In this document: positions 42,567 to 51,035 of the stretch, piece by piece | Position numbering within the stretch: position 1 is the stretch's first letter | Layout: each line of letters begins with the position of its first letter | Assembly: GCF_038595055.1 (NCBI RefSeq) | Contig: NZ_CP152002.1 | Location: 5,190,501-5,254,500 of the forward strand | Source of the DNA: Paenibacillus sp. FSL R7-0345 | GTDB lineage: Bacteria > Bacillota > Bacilli > Paenibacillales > Paenibacillaceae | DNA length: 64,000 nt | Reading direction: 5' to 3' | Notes under the pieces: generated by a model | Told to the model about the DNA's origin: nothing | Database searches by the model: none | What the model saw: only the letters and a program-made list of their open reading frames with translations | Program-made: the position numbers and the translations under genes

Positions 42567-43523
42567 TCAACAAGGCACTGCAGCTTCAGCCGCGTGCTCT
42601 CTTTGGGTCAGGTCAGGATGTATGACCGCCCGGTACGCGCCGTCTCCCGACAGTGTCCCGCCATCCAGCCCGATGAGCACTCTTTTGCTGCAGAAGATTT
42701 CCTCACCAAGCTTTATCTTCACCAGATCCGGCTTCATAGCGAGCATAAAGGCTGCCCCGCGGTTAATGCCCCTGTAAGGTACAAGCCGCATCCGGTCCTG
42801 CCATGCAAAAGACTGCCCGTCCGTTTCCAGTAAAAGCTGGTCCGCGCCCATTTGTGTCAGCTTCCCTTTCCAGGCGGCCGGCAAATGACCCTCCCATAGC
42901 GATGCTTCCATCACCATAACCGGAATGCGGGTCAGAGGATCATTCAGCCGGTTGCCTGTATCCAGCAGTCCGGGACAGACAACGCTTACGCCCTCAATTT
43001 CCACTGTTACCTCACCGATGTAGGATTCCAGCTGTTCTCTGCGTATCCGCGAAGAATGGATTAGCTTAAACAGCAGCAGGACGACAGGAAGCACTGCGAG
43101 CACGAACCAGAATCCGATTTTCAGCCGGTGGGCTTGGCCTCCGGTACTGGTAAACAGAATGCCGTTCCAGATGTCCCCTGAGCTCTGCAGCAGATAGTGA
43201 ATGCCGAGAATACCGCCGGCCGCCGCGAAGTTAATGACATAGAAAGATCCCAGCGCGCGTAAATATCCCTGCAGGCTCTTGTATCTAAAGGCAATCAGCA
43301 GCATCATCACCGACAATCCGAACTTGATCAGAAAGGTGTAGAGAAAGGAAAGCTCCGGCACAAACATCATCACGACATACAATGCGCCGACCAGAGCAGA
43401 GAGCCCCAGCCTCCACCAGGAGACCTTAATCTTTACCAGCCAGGCGGTCAGCCATATGAGCACTCCGTCGATCAGCAGATTGGCGGCGAAAATCAGATCA
43501 ATATAAACTACCAGTATTCTCAC
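42567..43523 (-). CDS. spoIIGA: SpoIIGA, sigma-E processing peptidase
   Basis: The 318-residue protein has five N-terminal membrane segments and a C-terminal aspartic protease domain. The active-site motif CPGLLDTGNRLNDP lies near residue 187 and the G..GVL-type flap VLIGLDGGTLSGDG near the end. Two such domains are needed to cut the pro-sequence of SigE, after a forespore signal (SpoIIR). The upstream region looks like a Spo0A-type promoter. Confidence 0.94.
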   Translation of the reverse strand: MRILVVYIDLIFAANLLIDGVLIWLTAWLVKIKVSWWRLGLSALVGALYVVMMFVPELSFLYTFLIKFGLSVMMLLIAFRYKSLQGYLRALGSFYVINFAAAGGILGIHYLLQSSGDIWNGILFTSTGGQAHRLKIGFWFVLAVLPVVLLLFKLIHSSRIRREQLESYIGEVTVEIEGVSVVCPGLLDTGNRLNDPLTRIPVMVMEASLWEGHLPAAWKGKLTQMGADQLLLETDGQSFAWQDRMRLVPYRGINRGAAFMLAMKPDLVKIKLGEEIFCSKRVLIGLDGGTLSGDGAYRAVIHPDLTQREHAAEAAVPC

Positions 43524-43583
43524 CTGCCTAAGAGCTGCTGTCTTCCAGGATGGAAGCAGGCTCTCTTTTTGGACGATAAGATT

Positions 43584-43651
43584 AGTATAGAAACTCCCGC
43601 TTTCAAAGTCTGTCTAAACATGGGGGGCGCTCAGGCGGTTTTTTTGTCGAG
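43584..43651 (-). promoter_or_regulatory. Possible Spo0A-controlled spoIIG promoter
   Basis: TAGACA (43611-43616) and TATACT (43584-43589) are 21 bp apart, wider than the usual 17, as known for the Bacillus spoIIG promoter (22 bp), which needs Spo0A. A TGTCGAG box (43645-43651, plus strand) matches the 0A box TGNCGAA at six of seven positions, upstream of the -35. Confidence 0.4.
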
Positions 43652-43681
43652 TTATAGGCGGGGGTGGGAAAATCAACGCAG

Positions 43682-43704
43682 AAAAAAAACAGCCCGGAAG
43701 GCTG
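43682..43704 (-). terminator. Terminator of the Rpn-like gene
   Basis: CAGCC/GGCTG (43690-43704) followed on the minus strand by eight T (43682-43689). Confidence 0.7.
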
Positions 43705-43722
43705 GTTCATATACGCTGATAT

Positions 43723-44667
43723 TCAAATTAATGACTTTATTTCTTCCTCCGTCAGTCCCGTGGCGGCCTTAATGGCCTGTAAATCCATTCCCATCTGGAG
43801 CAGATTTTTTGCAATCTCCAGCTTGGCTTCCCTCATACCTGCTTGCAGCCCTTCTTTCATTCCTTCTTTCATTCCTTCTTTCATTCCTTCTTTCATTCCT
43901 TCTTCCAGTCCCTTTTTAATGCCTGCTTCTTTGCCTTCTTCCAGCCCCTTGGCAAAGCCTTCCCTTTGCGCACCATCCCTTTGCGAGGCCTCATCGTGCA
44001 GGAACTTCTGACGGTCTTCATATCTGCGCCGGGCTTCGGGATTCTGACTCAGGTATTCCAGCGTTTCCATTGCTTTTTGCAGTGCCGGTTCATTCATCTT
44101 CAGTACCTCCCAATTATCAGTGTCGTTCCCCTTTAAAAACAGCAGCCAGTTGACCAGCCCTTTCTCGCCGGGAACAGCAGCCTTCTTCAGCTTCGGCAAT
44201 TCCAGAAAATGAATTTCTATATCATCAATAAGCGGCGCACCGCTGCTGTCCTCCCGCAGATGAAATACACTATGGGTGTATTCATTAGGCAGCACATTAT
44301 AATTTAATATATTAATGGTTATACATTTCTTGAGCTCTATATACCGGCCGCCGGTCTGCAGCTGGCTGGAATAACGTTTACTCCAGTAGTATAGTGTCCG
44401 CTTTTCCATATCGTACTGGTTGAACAGCTGCATTTCAATATTAATCAGCCTGCCGTCAACCGTCCTAGCCCAGATATCAAAGATGGACTGCTTGTCCTGC
44501 GGATCCTCTTTATCCGTGTAAGGATTCAGCAGCACAACTTCTTCAAGCGGCGGTGTGCCCGCATCCTGCAGGACACGGTTCAAAAAAGCCTGCAGAACAT
44601 CCTTATTGCTTTCACTGGCAAAAATCCTTTTGAATACAAAGTCCACCCGGGGGTCAAGCAGCTCCAT
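43723..44667 (-). CDS. Rpn-like PD-(D/E)XK nuclease / transposase family protein
   Basis: The 314-residue protein starts MELLDPRVDFVFKRIFASESNKDVLQ. It then has FDIWARTVDGRLINIEMQ, holding the nuclease-core D...E.Q residues, and RTLYYWSKRYSSQLQTG. This is the Rpn/PDDEXK_2 family, linked to recombination and sometimes phage defence. The C-terminal tail has a GMKE repeat (four copies, 43851-43898) and a final LLQMGMDLQAIKAATGLTEEEI helix. It is inserted between ftsZ and spoIIGA with its own terminator. I start at ATG 44665-44667. Confidence 0.85.
   Translation of the reverse strand: MELLDPRVDFVFKRIFASESNKDVLQAFLNRVLQDAGTPPLEEVVLLNPYTDKEDPQDKQSIFDIWARTVDGRLINIEMQLFNQYDMEKRTLYYWSKRYSSQLQTGGRYIELKKCITINILNYNVLPNEYTHSVFHLREDSSGAPLIDDIEIHFLELPKLKKAAVPGEKGLVNWLLFLKGNDTDNWEVLKMNEPALQKAMETLEYLSQNPEARRRYEDRQKFLHDEASQRDGAQREGFAKGLEEGKEAGIKKGLEEGMKEGMKEGMKEGMKEGLQAGMREAKLEIAKNLLQMGMDLQAIKAATGLTEEEIKSLI
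43851..43898 (-). repeat. Four perfect 12-bp tandem repeats in the Rpn-like gene
   Basis: CTTCTTTCATTC repeats at 43851, 43863, 43875 and 43887, followed by a diverged copy. It encodes GMKE units in frame and could expand or contract by slippage without shifting the frame. Confidence 0.9.
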
Positions 44668-44710
44668 TTGTTCATCCGCTCCCGTTATCCGTATTATATC
44701 AGCTAAAAGA

Positions 44711-44758
44711 CAAAAAAACACCGCATCCTTCCCGGCCTTCCGGCCAGGGGATACGGTG
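44711..44758 (-). terminator. Terminator of ftsZ
   Basis: On the minus strand CACCGTATCC and GGATGCGGTG form a long stem enclosing an inner GGCCGG/CCGGCC-like hairpin (44719-44758). Seven T follow. Confidence 0.85.
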
Positions 44759-44781
44759 CTTCCGTAAAGTAATTAGATGAT

Positions 44782-45900
44782 CTAGTCGTTATTACCGCGT
44801 GTACGGTTGCGCAGGAATGTCGGTATGTCAAGCTGGTCAGAAGCCGTCTGATTACCGAACGGGCGCAGGTTACTGCTGCTGCTTTTGTCTGGTGCAGCAG
44901 GTTCACTGCTGACAGCCGGACGGCGGGTCTGATTAACCGGTGATGGCTTATGTTCGAAGCCGGTAGCGATAACCGTGACCTTGATTTCGTCCTTCATGCT
45001 TTCCTCAATGATGGCACCAAAAATCATATTAACTTCAGGATCGGAAGCAGCGGTAACAATCTCAGCCGCTTCATTCACCTCATACAATGAGAGGTTGGAC
45101 CCGCCTGTAATATTCATAATTACACCGCGCGCACCTTCGATTGAAGTCTCAAGCAGCGGGCTCATAATCGCTTTGCGGGCTGCTTCAGAAGCACGGTTCT
45201 CACCGGTGGCGATACCGATCCCCATTAGTGCAGAACCACGTTCTGTCATGATTGTCTTCACATCAGCAAAGTCAAGGTTAATCAGGCCGGGAACCTGAAT
45301 AAGGTCAGAAATACCTTGTACAGCCTGACGGAGCACGTTATCCGCTTCACGGAATGCCTCCAGCATCGGCGTTTTCTTGTCTACAATTTCCAGGAGCCGG
45401 TCATTTGGAATAACAATCAGCGTATCGACCTTTTCCTTAAGTGCTTCGATTCCGAGTTCTGCCTGATTAGCACGCTTTCTGCCTTCAAACGTAAACGGAC
45501 GGGTTACAACCCCCACTGTCAGGGCTCCGCATTCTCTGGCGATTTCGGCAATCACAGGTGCTGCGCCGGTACCTGTACCGCCGCCCATTCCTGCGGTGAC
45601 GAAGACCATATCTGCACCCTTAAGCGTATTTGAAATCAGATCGCGGGACTCCTCGGCCGCTTTCTTGCCTACTTCAGGATTGGCACCTGCGCCAAGACCC
45701 CGGGTAAGCTTGTCCCCGATTTGCAGTTTATGCTCCGATTTGGCCATATGCAGCGCTTGGGCATCTGTATTAACCGTGATGAACTCAACACCCTGAACGC
45801 CATTTTCAATCATCCGGTTGACAGCATTGCTTCCGCCGCCGCCTACGCCGATGACCTTTATTTGCGCCAAGCTCTCCATTTCAAAATCAAATTCCAACAT
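44782..45900 (-). CDS. ftsZ: Cell division GTPase FtsZ
   Basis: The 372-residue tubulin homologue has VIGVGGGGSNAVNRM, the GTP signature GGGTGTGAAPVIAEIA (about residues 104-119), NLDFADVKTIM (T7 loop) and the C-terminal peptide DIPTFLRNR that binds FtsA and SepF. It polymerises as the septal ring. It follows ftsA by 64 bp and has its own strong terminator. Confidence 0.98.
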   Translation of the reverse strand: MLEFDFEMESLAQIKVIGVGGGGSNAVNRMIENGVQGVEFITVNTDAQALHMAKSEHKLQIGDKLTRGLGAGANPEVGKKAAEESRDLISNTLKGADMVFVTAGMGGGTGTGAAPVIAEIARECGALTVGVVTRPFTFEGRKRANQAELGIEALKEKVDTLIVIPNDRLLEIVDKKTPMLEAFREADNVLRQAVQGISDLIQVPGLINLDFADVKTIMTERGSALMGIGIATGENRASEAARKAIMSPLLETSIEGARGVIMNITGGSNLSLYEVNEAAEIVTAASDPEVNMIFGAIIEESMKDEIKVTVIATGFEHKPSPVNQTRRPAVSSEPAAPDKSSSSNLRPFGNQTASDQLDIPTFLRNRTRGNND

Positions 45901-45964
45901 ATTGATTCCATCTCCCCCTTGAGTAGTGCTTGGATGGCCGGTCCAAGTATATCTGGACTTACTC

Positions 45965-47230
45965 TTATATGAACTCGCTGAACATATTTTTTATACGCTC
46001 CATCAGACCCGGCTTCTTATCCATCTCCTGGCTTGGAGCAGCGCTTTGCTTGCTTCGGTTGACCGTCTTCTTATTCGCGCTTCCGCCCGTATTGCTGCGT
46101 ACGCGGAAACGGCGGACGACATTATGCAGAATGCCCACACCGCCGGTAAAACCCGGGTCGCGGACTCCGATATAGTCAGGAACAGCAATGCGCACAGAAG
46201 CCGCTAATTCAGTCTGGGCCGCCTTCAGGACGCCCGGCATAGATACAGTACCACCCGTAAGTATATAACCTCCGGGGAGCTCATTGTAACCCAGCCGCTT
46301 AACTTCCTGGCGGATCAGATGGAAGATTTCCTGGACTCTCGGCTCGATAATGGCTGCCAGATCCTCCTGGTTAAATTCCTTTTCCACATTGCTGCCGATA
46401 CGGAGCACTTTGAACACAACGTCTGAAGCAGCATCATCGATCCAGGCGCAGCCGTATTTCAGCTTTACCTTCTCCGCCTGATCCGTAAGTGTTCGGAGTC
46501 CATAGGCAATATCATTGGTTACAAATTCTCCGCCGATTGGGATCGTGGAAGTGGCACAAAGAGAACCCTCTTCATATACGGCTACTGTCGTGGAGCCTGC
46601 ACCGATATCAACCAGTACTGCACCCATCGATTTTTCATCTTTGGACAGCGCCAATCCGCCGGCTCCAAGAGACATCAGCACAAGATCCTTCACCTTCAGC
46701 CCTGATTTCTCTACACAACGAAGCAGATTATGTATTGGCGTCTTTGCCCCGGTTATAATCGTCGCCTCAACCTCAAGGCGGACTCCGATCATACCGCGGG
46801 GGTCCTGAATTCCTTCCAGACCGTCGACGATATACTGCTTGGCGACAACATCGATGACTTCTCGCTCTGGCGGCATTGCAATAACCTCGGCCGCTTTGAT
46901 GACGCGATCAATGTCCTCTTCGCCAATCTCCCGATCTTCATTCTGGACGGCTACGACGCCATGACTGGACTGCAGACCGATATGATTGCCGGAAATCCCG
47001 ACATAGACCTCGGATATTTGAATACCGACCATCTGCTCCGCATGCTCCACAGCGCTTCTGATCGATTGCACAGTCTGATCAATATCTACAATCGCACCCT
47101 TGCGTATCCCTTCCGAATCAGCAGATCCAACGCCAATAATATTAAAGGTTCCATTAGTAACTTCCCCAATAATTGCCCGCACTTTGGATGTACCGATGTC
47201 CAAACTAACAATGATGTCATTGTTGCTCAA
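45965..47230 (-). CDS. ftsA: Cell division protein FtsA
   Basis: The 421-residue actin-like ATPase has phosphate-1 motif IVSLDIGTSKVRAIIG, AVLVDIGAGSTTVAVY (phosphate-2), ILTGGTVSMPG (adenosine), and a C-terminal amphipathic helix KPGLMERIKNMFSEFI for membrane binding. It tethers FtsZ. It starts at TTG 47228-47230 behind AGGAGGTGCCATAGGGC. Confidence 0.97.
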   Translation of the reverse strand: MSNNDIIVSLDIGTSKVRAIIGEVTNGTFNIIGVGSADSEGIRKGAIVDIDQTVQSIRSAVEHAEQMVGIQISEVYVGISGNHIGLQSSHGVVAVQNEDREIGEEDIDRVIKAAEVIAMPPEREVIDVVAKQYIVDGLEGIQDPRGMIGVRLEVEATIITGAKTPIHNLLRCVEKSGLKVKDLVLMSLGAGGLALSKDEKSMGAVLVDIGAGSTTVAVYEEGSLCATSTIPIGGEFVTNDIAYGLRTLTDQAEKVKLKYGCAWIDDAASDVVFKVLRIGSNVEKEFNQEDLAAIIEPRVQEIFHLIRQEVKRLGYNELPGGYILTGGTVSMPGVLKAAQTELAASVRIAVPDYIGVRDPGFTGGVGILHNVVRRFRVRSNTGGSANKKTVNRSKQSAAPSQEMDKKPGLMERIKNMFSEFI

Positions 47231-47574
47231 GCCCTATGGCACCTCCTGTTATAATCATGATAAAAAAGGATGCTGAAAAAACACACGATTCCCATAGCCG
47301 GGAAGCTTCTCTGTACATATTCAACATCACTATTCCTTTCCCTCTTTTTTCTACAATTTTTTTGAATGGGATAATATGGAGTACCGGGTTTGAATAGGGA
47401 GTATCTTTTAACAGTCCGGGATATGCAGCTGCTCTGCAAGAAACAAATGGGATAATAAGAAAAAAGCAATCATATCCGGATATATTTCAAAAAATCCGCA
47501 GAAAAAAGAGGGATACACCTTATTGCCCGTAAATCCGATTGTAGCATTTTTTCCGCATTATTAGTAGGGACTAT
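47231..47574. other. Gene-free interval between divIB and ftsA
   Basis: This 344-bp AT-rich stretch holds no supportable gene. Frames here lack ribosome sites. In Bacillus the same interval carries ftsA promoters, including a SigH one, but I found no confident -35/-10 pair here. Confidence 0.5.
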
Positions 47575-48330
47575 TTACTCTTGTGTGTCACCTGCGTCCT
47601 CATCATCAGCTACGAAGGGCACATACGTATCAGCCTCCAGCATTTTGATTAGTCCGGGCTCCTCGGTCTCTATTACCTGATTCAGGTATTCTACCTTATC
47701 TTTAAGCAGAGAGATTGCGGTAATCACCTCGAAATGCGAACGGGTGTACAGCTTAATCCGGTCCGGAAAGGATAAAGTCGGCGAAGGCACGATCTCGGAG
47801 ATATCGCTGGTCAATTCATTGGGAATCTCCGCTAATGCCTGGCTCAGCTTGGTCTTATATGGGTCTTCTTCCTTCCAGCCGGTCAAAATAGGCTTCTCCA
47901 CCGCAATCCCGGTCTCATTTACCTTAACTGCAGCTCCGCTGGACAGTATGGCCTCTAAGGTCCCCTGTTGATCCAGTTCGTAGGCTACAGCCGGATACTC
48001 TTCAATAGTAACATTAACAATTCCGGGGAATTTCTTAACCACTGTGGCCTCCTGGACGGTTTTTAGCCCCTTCAGCGATTCTTCCACAGAACCAGCCGAG
48101 GCTGCGAAGAACTGTCCGCCGATTACGAGGCCGCTTCTCTCCAGCAGTTCTTCCCTGGATGCATATTTGTTACCCTGAAAATTGATTTCCGTGATGCGGC
48201 TGACGGATGAGCGGAAAAAGATAACGGCCAGCAGCGCCAAAAACAGCAGCAGCAGGACAGCCGTAATTTTACGGCTCATTTTTTTAACAGGCTTGTCCTC
48301 TTTTAGACGAGGAAGTCGGGTTTTAGGCAT
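47575..48330 (-). CDS. divIB: Cell division protein DivIB (FtsQ-type)
   Basis: The 251-residue protein has a short basic cytoplasmic part, one membrane helix (ITAVLLLLFLALLAVIFF, about residues 24-41), a POTRA domain (SRITEINFQGNKYASREEL) and a beta domain. It belongs to the DivIB-FtsL-DivIC septal complex. ATG 48328-48330 is 8 bp from GGAG. A longer frame upstream overlaps the murA end and is rejected. Confidence 0.92.
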   Translation of the reverse strand: MPKTRLPRLKEDKPVKKMSRKITAVLLLLFLALLAVIFFRSSVSRITEINFQGNKYASREELLERSGLVIGGQFFAASAGSVEESLKGLKTVQEATVVKKFPGIVNVTIEEYPAVAYELDQQGTLEAILSSGAAVKVNETGIAVEKPILTGWKEEDPYKTKLSQALAEIPNELTSDISEIVPSPTLSFPDRIKLYTRSHFEVITAISLLKDKVEYLNQVIETEEPGLIKMLEADTYVPFVADDEDAGDTQE

Positions 48331-48351
48331 TCTCATATCTCCGTAATAAGG

Positions 48352-48390
48352 CCCTGTCTCCTTCCCGGGCAAAAGCCGAAGGAGACAGGG
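48352..48390 (-). promoter_or_regulatory. 13-bp stem-loop between murA and divIB
   Basis: CCCTGTCTCCTTC and GAAGGAGACAGGG form a perfect 13-bp stem with a 13-nt loop. No T-run follows (GCCTTATT), so it may be an mRNA stability or processing element or an attenuator, more than a plain terminator. Confidence 0.55.
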
Positions 48391-48394
48391 AGCT

Positions 48395-49678
48395 TTAATT
48401 GGCCAAATCAAAGGGACCCGGTACAGGTACTTTGCGGCTGATGCGTGCACCCAGCTTCTGAAACAGCAGCTCAATGCCGTCATATCCGCGGTCAATGTGG
48501 TGGGCCTGCTCAACGACAGTAGTTCCCTGGGCAGCGAGACCGGCGATCACCAGAGCAGCCCCCGCCCGCAGGTCAGTTGCCTCCACCGTAGCCCCGTACA
48601 GCCGCTGCACACCGCGGATAAATGCCCGGTTCAGGTCGGTGGAAATATCCGCCCCCATGCGGGCCATCTCCTCCACATGCTTGAAGCGTCCCTCAAATAC
48701 CGTCTCTTTGATAACACTGAAACCGTCGGCCAGCGACAGCAGCACCATCACCTGAGACTGTAAATCTGTTGGAAAAGAGGGGTATGGTGAAGTCACAATC
48801 CGTTCTACCGCACGTGGACGCCCCATGCAGCTGACATTAATTATATCATTGCAGACTGTGATTTGAACACCTGCACGCCTCAGCACGTGGATGAGCGAGG
48901 ATAAATGACCGGCATTGGTATGCGTCAGTGTAACACTTCCGCGCGTCGCTGCAGCGGCAATCATAACCGTTCCGGCGACAATCCGGTCAGGAATCACCTC
49001 ATACGTACAAGAATAGAGCTTTTCGACGCCGCGGATTGTAATGGTATCAGTGCCTGCGCCGATAATCTGGGCACCCATCGCATTCAGGAAATTCTGCAGA
49101 TCCTGGATTTCCGGCTCTCTGGCCGCACCCGATATTGTAGTCGTTCCCTCAGCCATTGCCGCCGCCATCATAATATTCTCTGTGGCCCCGACACTGGGAT
49201 AATCAAGATGAATGTCGCTCCCCTTCAGCCGGCCGGCCCGGCAGGAAATCCTCCCGTTGCTCTCCTCAATCTCGGCCCCCAGCAGCTTCAGTCCCTGCAG
49301 GTGAAGGTCAATCTTGCGTTCCCCGATTGCACAGCCGCCCGGCTGATAAATCGTCACCTCACCGAATCTGGCCAATAAGGGTCCCATCAGAAAAATGGAA
49401 GAACGCATCTGCCGCATCAAATCCTCCGGTACATGGGAAGTGCTTAAGGTTGACGTATCCATTGTTACTGTCTCTTCCTCATGCACAGCCCTGCAGCCCA
49501 GCCGTCCCAAAATATTCAGCATCGTCTCGATGTCCAGCAGCTTCGGCACATTATGCAGTGAGTGAACTCCTTCGGCCAGCAGGCTTGCCGCCAGGATCGG
49601 CAGTGCCGCATTTTTTGCTCCATGGATACGTATGGTGCCTGACAGGGGACTTCCACCCTCAATCACCAATTTGTCCAA
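48395..49678 (-). CDS. murA: UDP-N-acetylglucosamine 1-carboxyvinyltransferase
   Basis: The 427-residue enolpyruvyl transferase makes the first committed peptidoglycan precursor. It has DKLVIEGGSPLSGTIRIHGAKNAALP motifs and the catalytic Cys (fosfomycin target) in QPGGCAIGERKIDLH. TTG 49676-49678 follows GGAGGTGATACA. It sits between murG and divIB, where B. subtilis has murB before divIB. Confidence 0.96.
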   Translation of the reverse strand: MDKLVIEGGSPLSGTIRIHGAKNAALPILAASLLAEGVHSLHNVPKLLDIETMLNILGRLGCRAVHEEETVTMDTSTLSTSHVPEDLMRQMRSSIFLMGPLLARFGEVTIYQPGGCAIGERKIDLHLQGLKLLGAEIEESNGRISCRAGRLKGSDIHLDYPSVGATENIMMAAAMAEGTTTISGAAREPEIQDLQNFLNAMGAQIIGAGTDTITIRGVEKLYSCTYEVIPDRIVAGTVMIAAAATRGSVTLTHTNAGHLSSLIHVLRRAGVQITVCNDIINVSCMGRPRAVERIVTSPYPSFPTDLQSQVMVLLSLADGFSVIKETVFEGRFKHVEEMARMGADISTDLNRAFIRGVQRLYGATVEATDLRAGAALVIAGLAAQGTTVVEQAHHIDRGYDGIELLFQKLGARISRKVPVPGPFDLAN

Positions 49679-49914
49679 TGTATCACCTCCGAGATTACCG
49701 CTCACCCACCACCGGCCTTCCCTTTAACAATCAGTGAAATGCCCGGAAGCAAAATATCCGTTTCAGCATCTCGCCTTGCAGGAAGACCATGGGTGATTGT
49801 CACGATTATAGGATTATCCTATGTTCATAACCCCGGGTGTGTGACAGCAGGAGGATAACAAGCGCCTATGGTACAGCAGCCTTTTCTTTATAGCCGCCGG
49901 CAGCAGCTCACATT

Positions 49915-51030
49915 TTACTTTTTCTGTTTGGCGGCAAGCCGCCGCAGCTCGCTGACGACCAGCGCAGCGGAATCTCTTTTGCCCAGACGTCTGGAAGATT
50001 CCGCCATGCTGCTCCGCAGTGATTCTGCCCCGATAATCCGCTGTACCGCTTCATACAGGGCCTTACCGTTCAAATCCTTCTCCAGCAGCACGACAGCCGC
50101 CCCTTCGCGTTCCAGCTGTCTTGCATTCGCTTCCTGATGATTGTTCGTTACATTAGGGGACGGAATGAGGACGGAAGGAATGCCCAAAGCCGTAATCTCG
50201 GCCAGAAAGGAAGCGCCCGCCCGGTTCACAATCAGCGAGGTGCATGCCAGCACCTCAGGCATATTGTGGACATAAGGGAGCACATGCAGCCAGCTTGGCT
50301 CTCCCCCGAGCTTCTGACGCAGAGCCTTGCGGGTTTCTTCAAAGTAAGACTCACCTGTTACATACACGTAATGAACCCCATTACCCTTACCCACAAATGG
50401 TACCATTTCAATCATTGCCTGATTGATCGCCCTGGCCCCGCCGCTGCCTCCCACCACAAGCACCACTGTACTTCCTTCCGGAATTCCCAACGAGGCATAA
50501 CCGCGCTGCGGGCTGGCAGCAGTTACGGTTGTAGCACGGGGATTCCCGGTATAGATCACGTTTTTGCTGCCCGGAAAAGCAGGTTCTGTGCCTTCAAAGC
50601 TTACGGCCACCGTATCGGCATACCGGCTGAGAAACTTGTTCGTCAGTCCGGGAATCGCATTCTGTTCATGGATCAGCGTCGGAATTCCCAGACGGGAAGC
50701 TGCATAAACAACAGGTCCGCACACGTACCCTCCGGTGCCGATAACGACATCCGGTTTGAACTCGCGCAGCATTTCCTTGGAGGCCTTGACCCCTTTCAGA
50801 AACCGCATGATTGTCTTTACGTTGTCCATGGAAATCTTCCGGCGGAAGCCGGTAATATCAATAGCTTTAAATGGAAGATTCTCCTGGGGAACCAGCCTGC
50901 TCTCCAGACCGCGTTTGCCGCCGATATAAAGAAAGGCCGATCCGCTCTCTTCCGCTTCAATCTGTCTGGCGACGGCAACGGCGGGATAAATATGCCCGCC
51001 CGTGCCTCCGCCGCTTAATACGATACGCAT
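49915..51030 (-). CDS. murG: UDP-GlcNAc:lipid I GlcNAc transferase MurG
   Basis: The 371-residue GT28 transferase adds GlcNAc to lipid I to form lipid II on the inner membrane face. Motifs are VLSGGGTGGHIYPAVAVA at the N-terminus, GTGGYVCGPV, and the sugar-donor site NRAGASFLAEITALGIPSVLIP. I use ATG 51028-51030 (GAGGTGAAAGAA upstream). It begins just after the spoVE stop. Confidence 0.97.
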   Translation of the reverse strand: MRIVLSGGGTGGHIYPAVAVARQIEAEESGSAFLYIGGKRGLESRLVPQENLPFKAIDITGFRRKISMDNVKTIMRFLKGVKASKEMLREFKPDVVIGTGGYVCGPVVYAASRLGIPTLIHEQNAIPGLTNKFLSRYADTVAVSFEGTEPAFPGSKNVIYTGNPRATTVTAASPQRGYASLGIPEGSTVVLVVGGSGGARAINQAMIEMVPFVGKGNGVHYVYVTGESYFEETRKALRQKLGGEPSWLHVLPYVHNMPEVLACTSLIVNRAGASFLAEITALGIPSVLIPSPNVTNNHQEANARQLEREGAAVVLLEKDLNGKALYEAVQRIIGAESLRSSMAESSRRLGKRDSAALVVSELRRLAAKQKK

Positions 51031-51035
51031 TTCTT

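Noticed and set aside
43851..43898. CRISPR-like short tandem repeats
   Set aside because: 12-bp units without spacers inside a coding frame; they encode GMKE repeats. No CRISPR array or cas gene occurs in the window.
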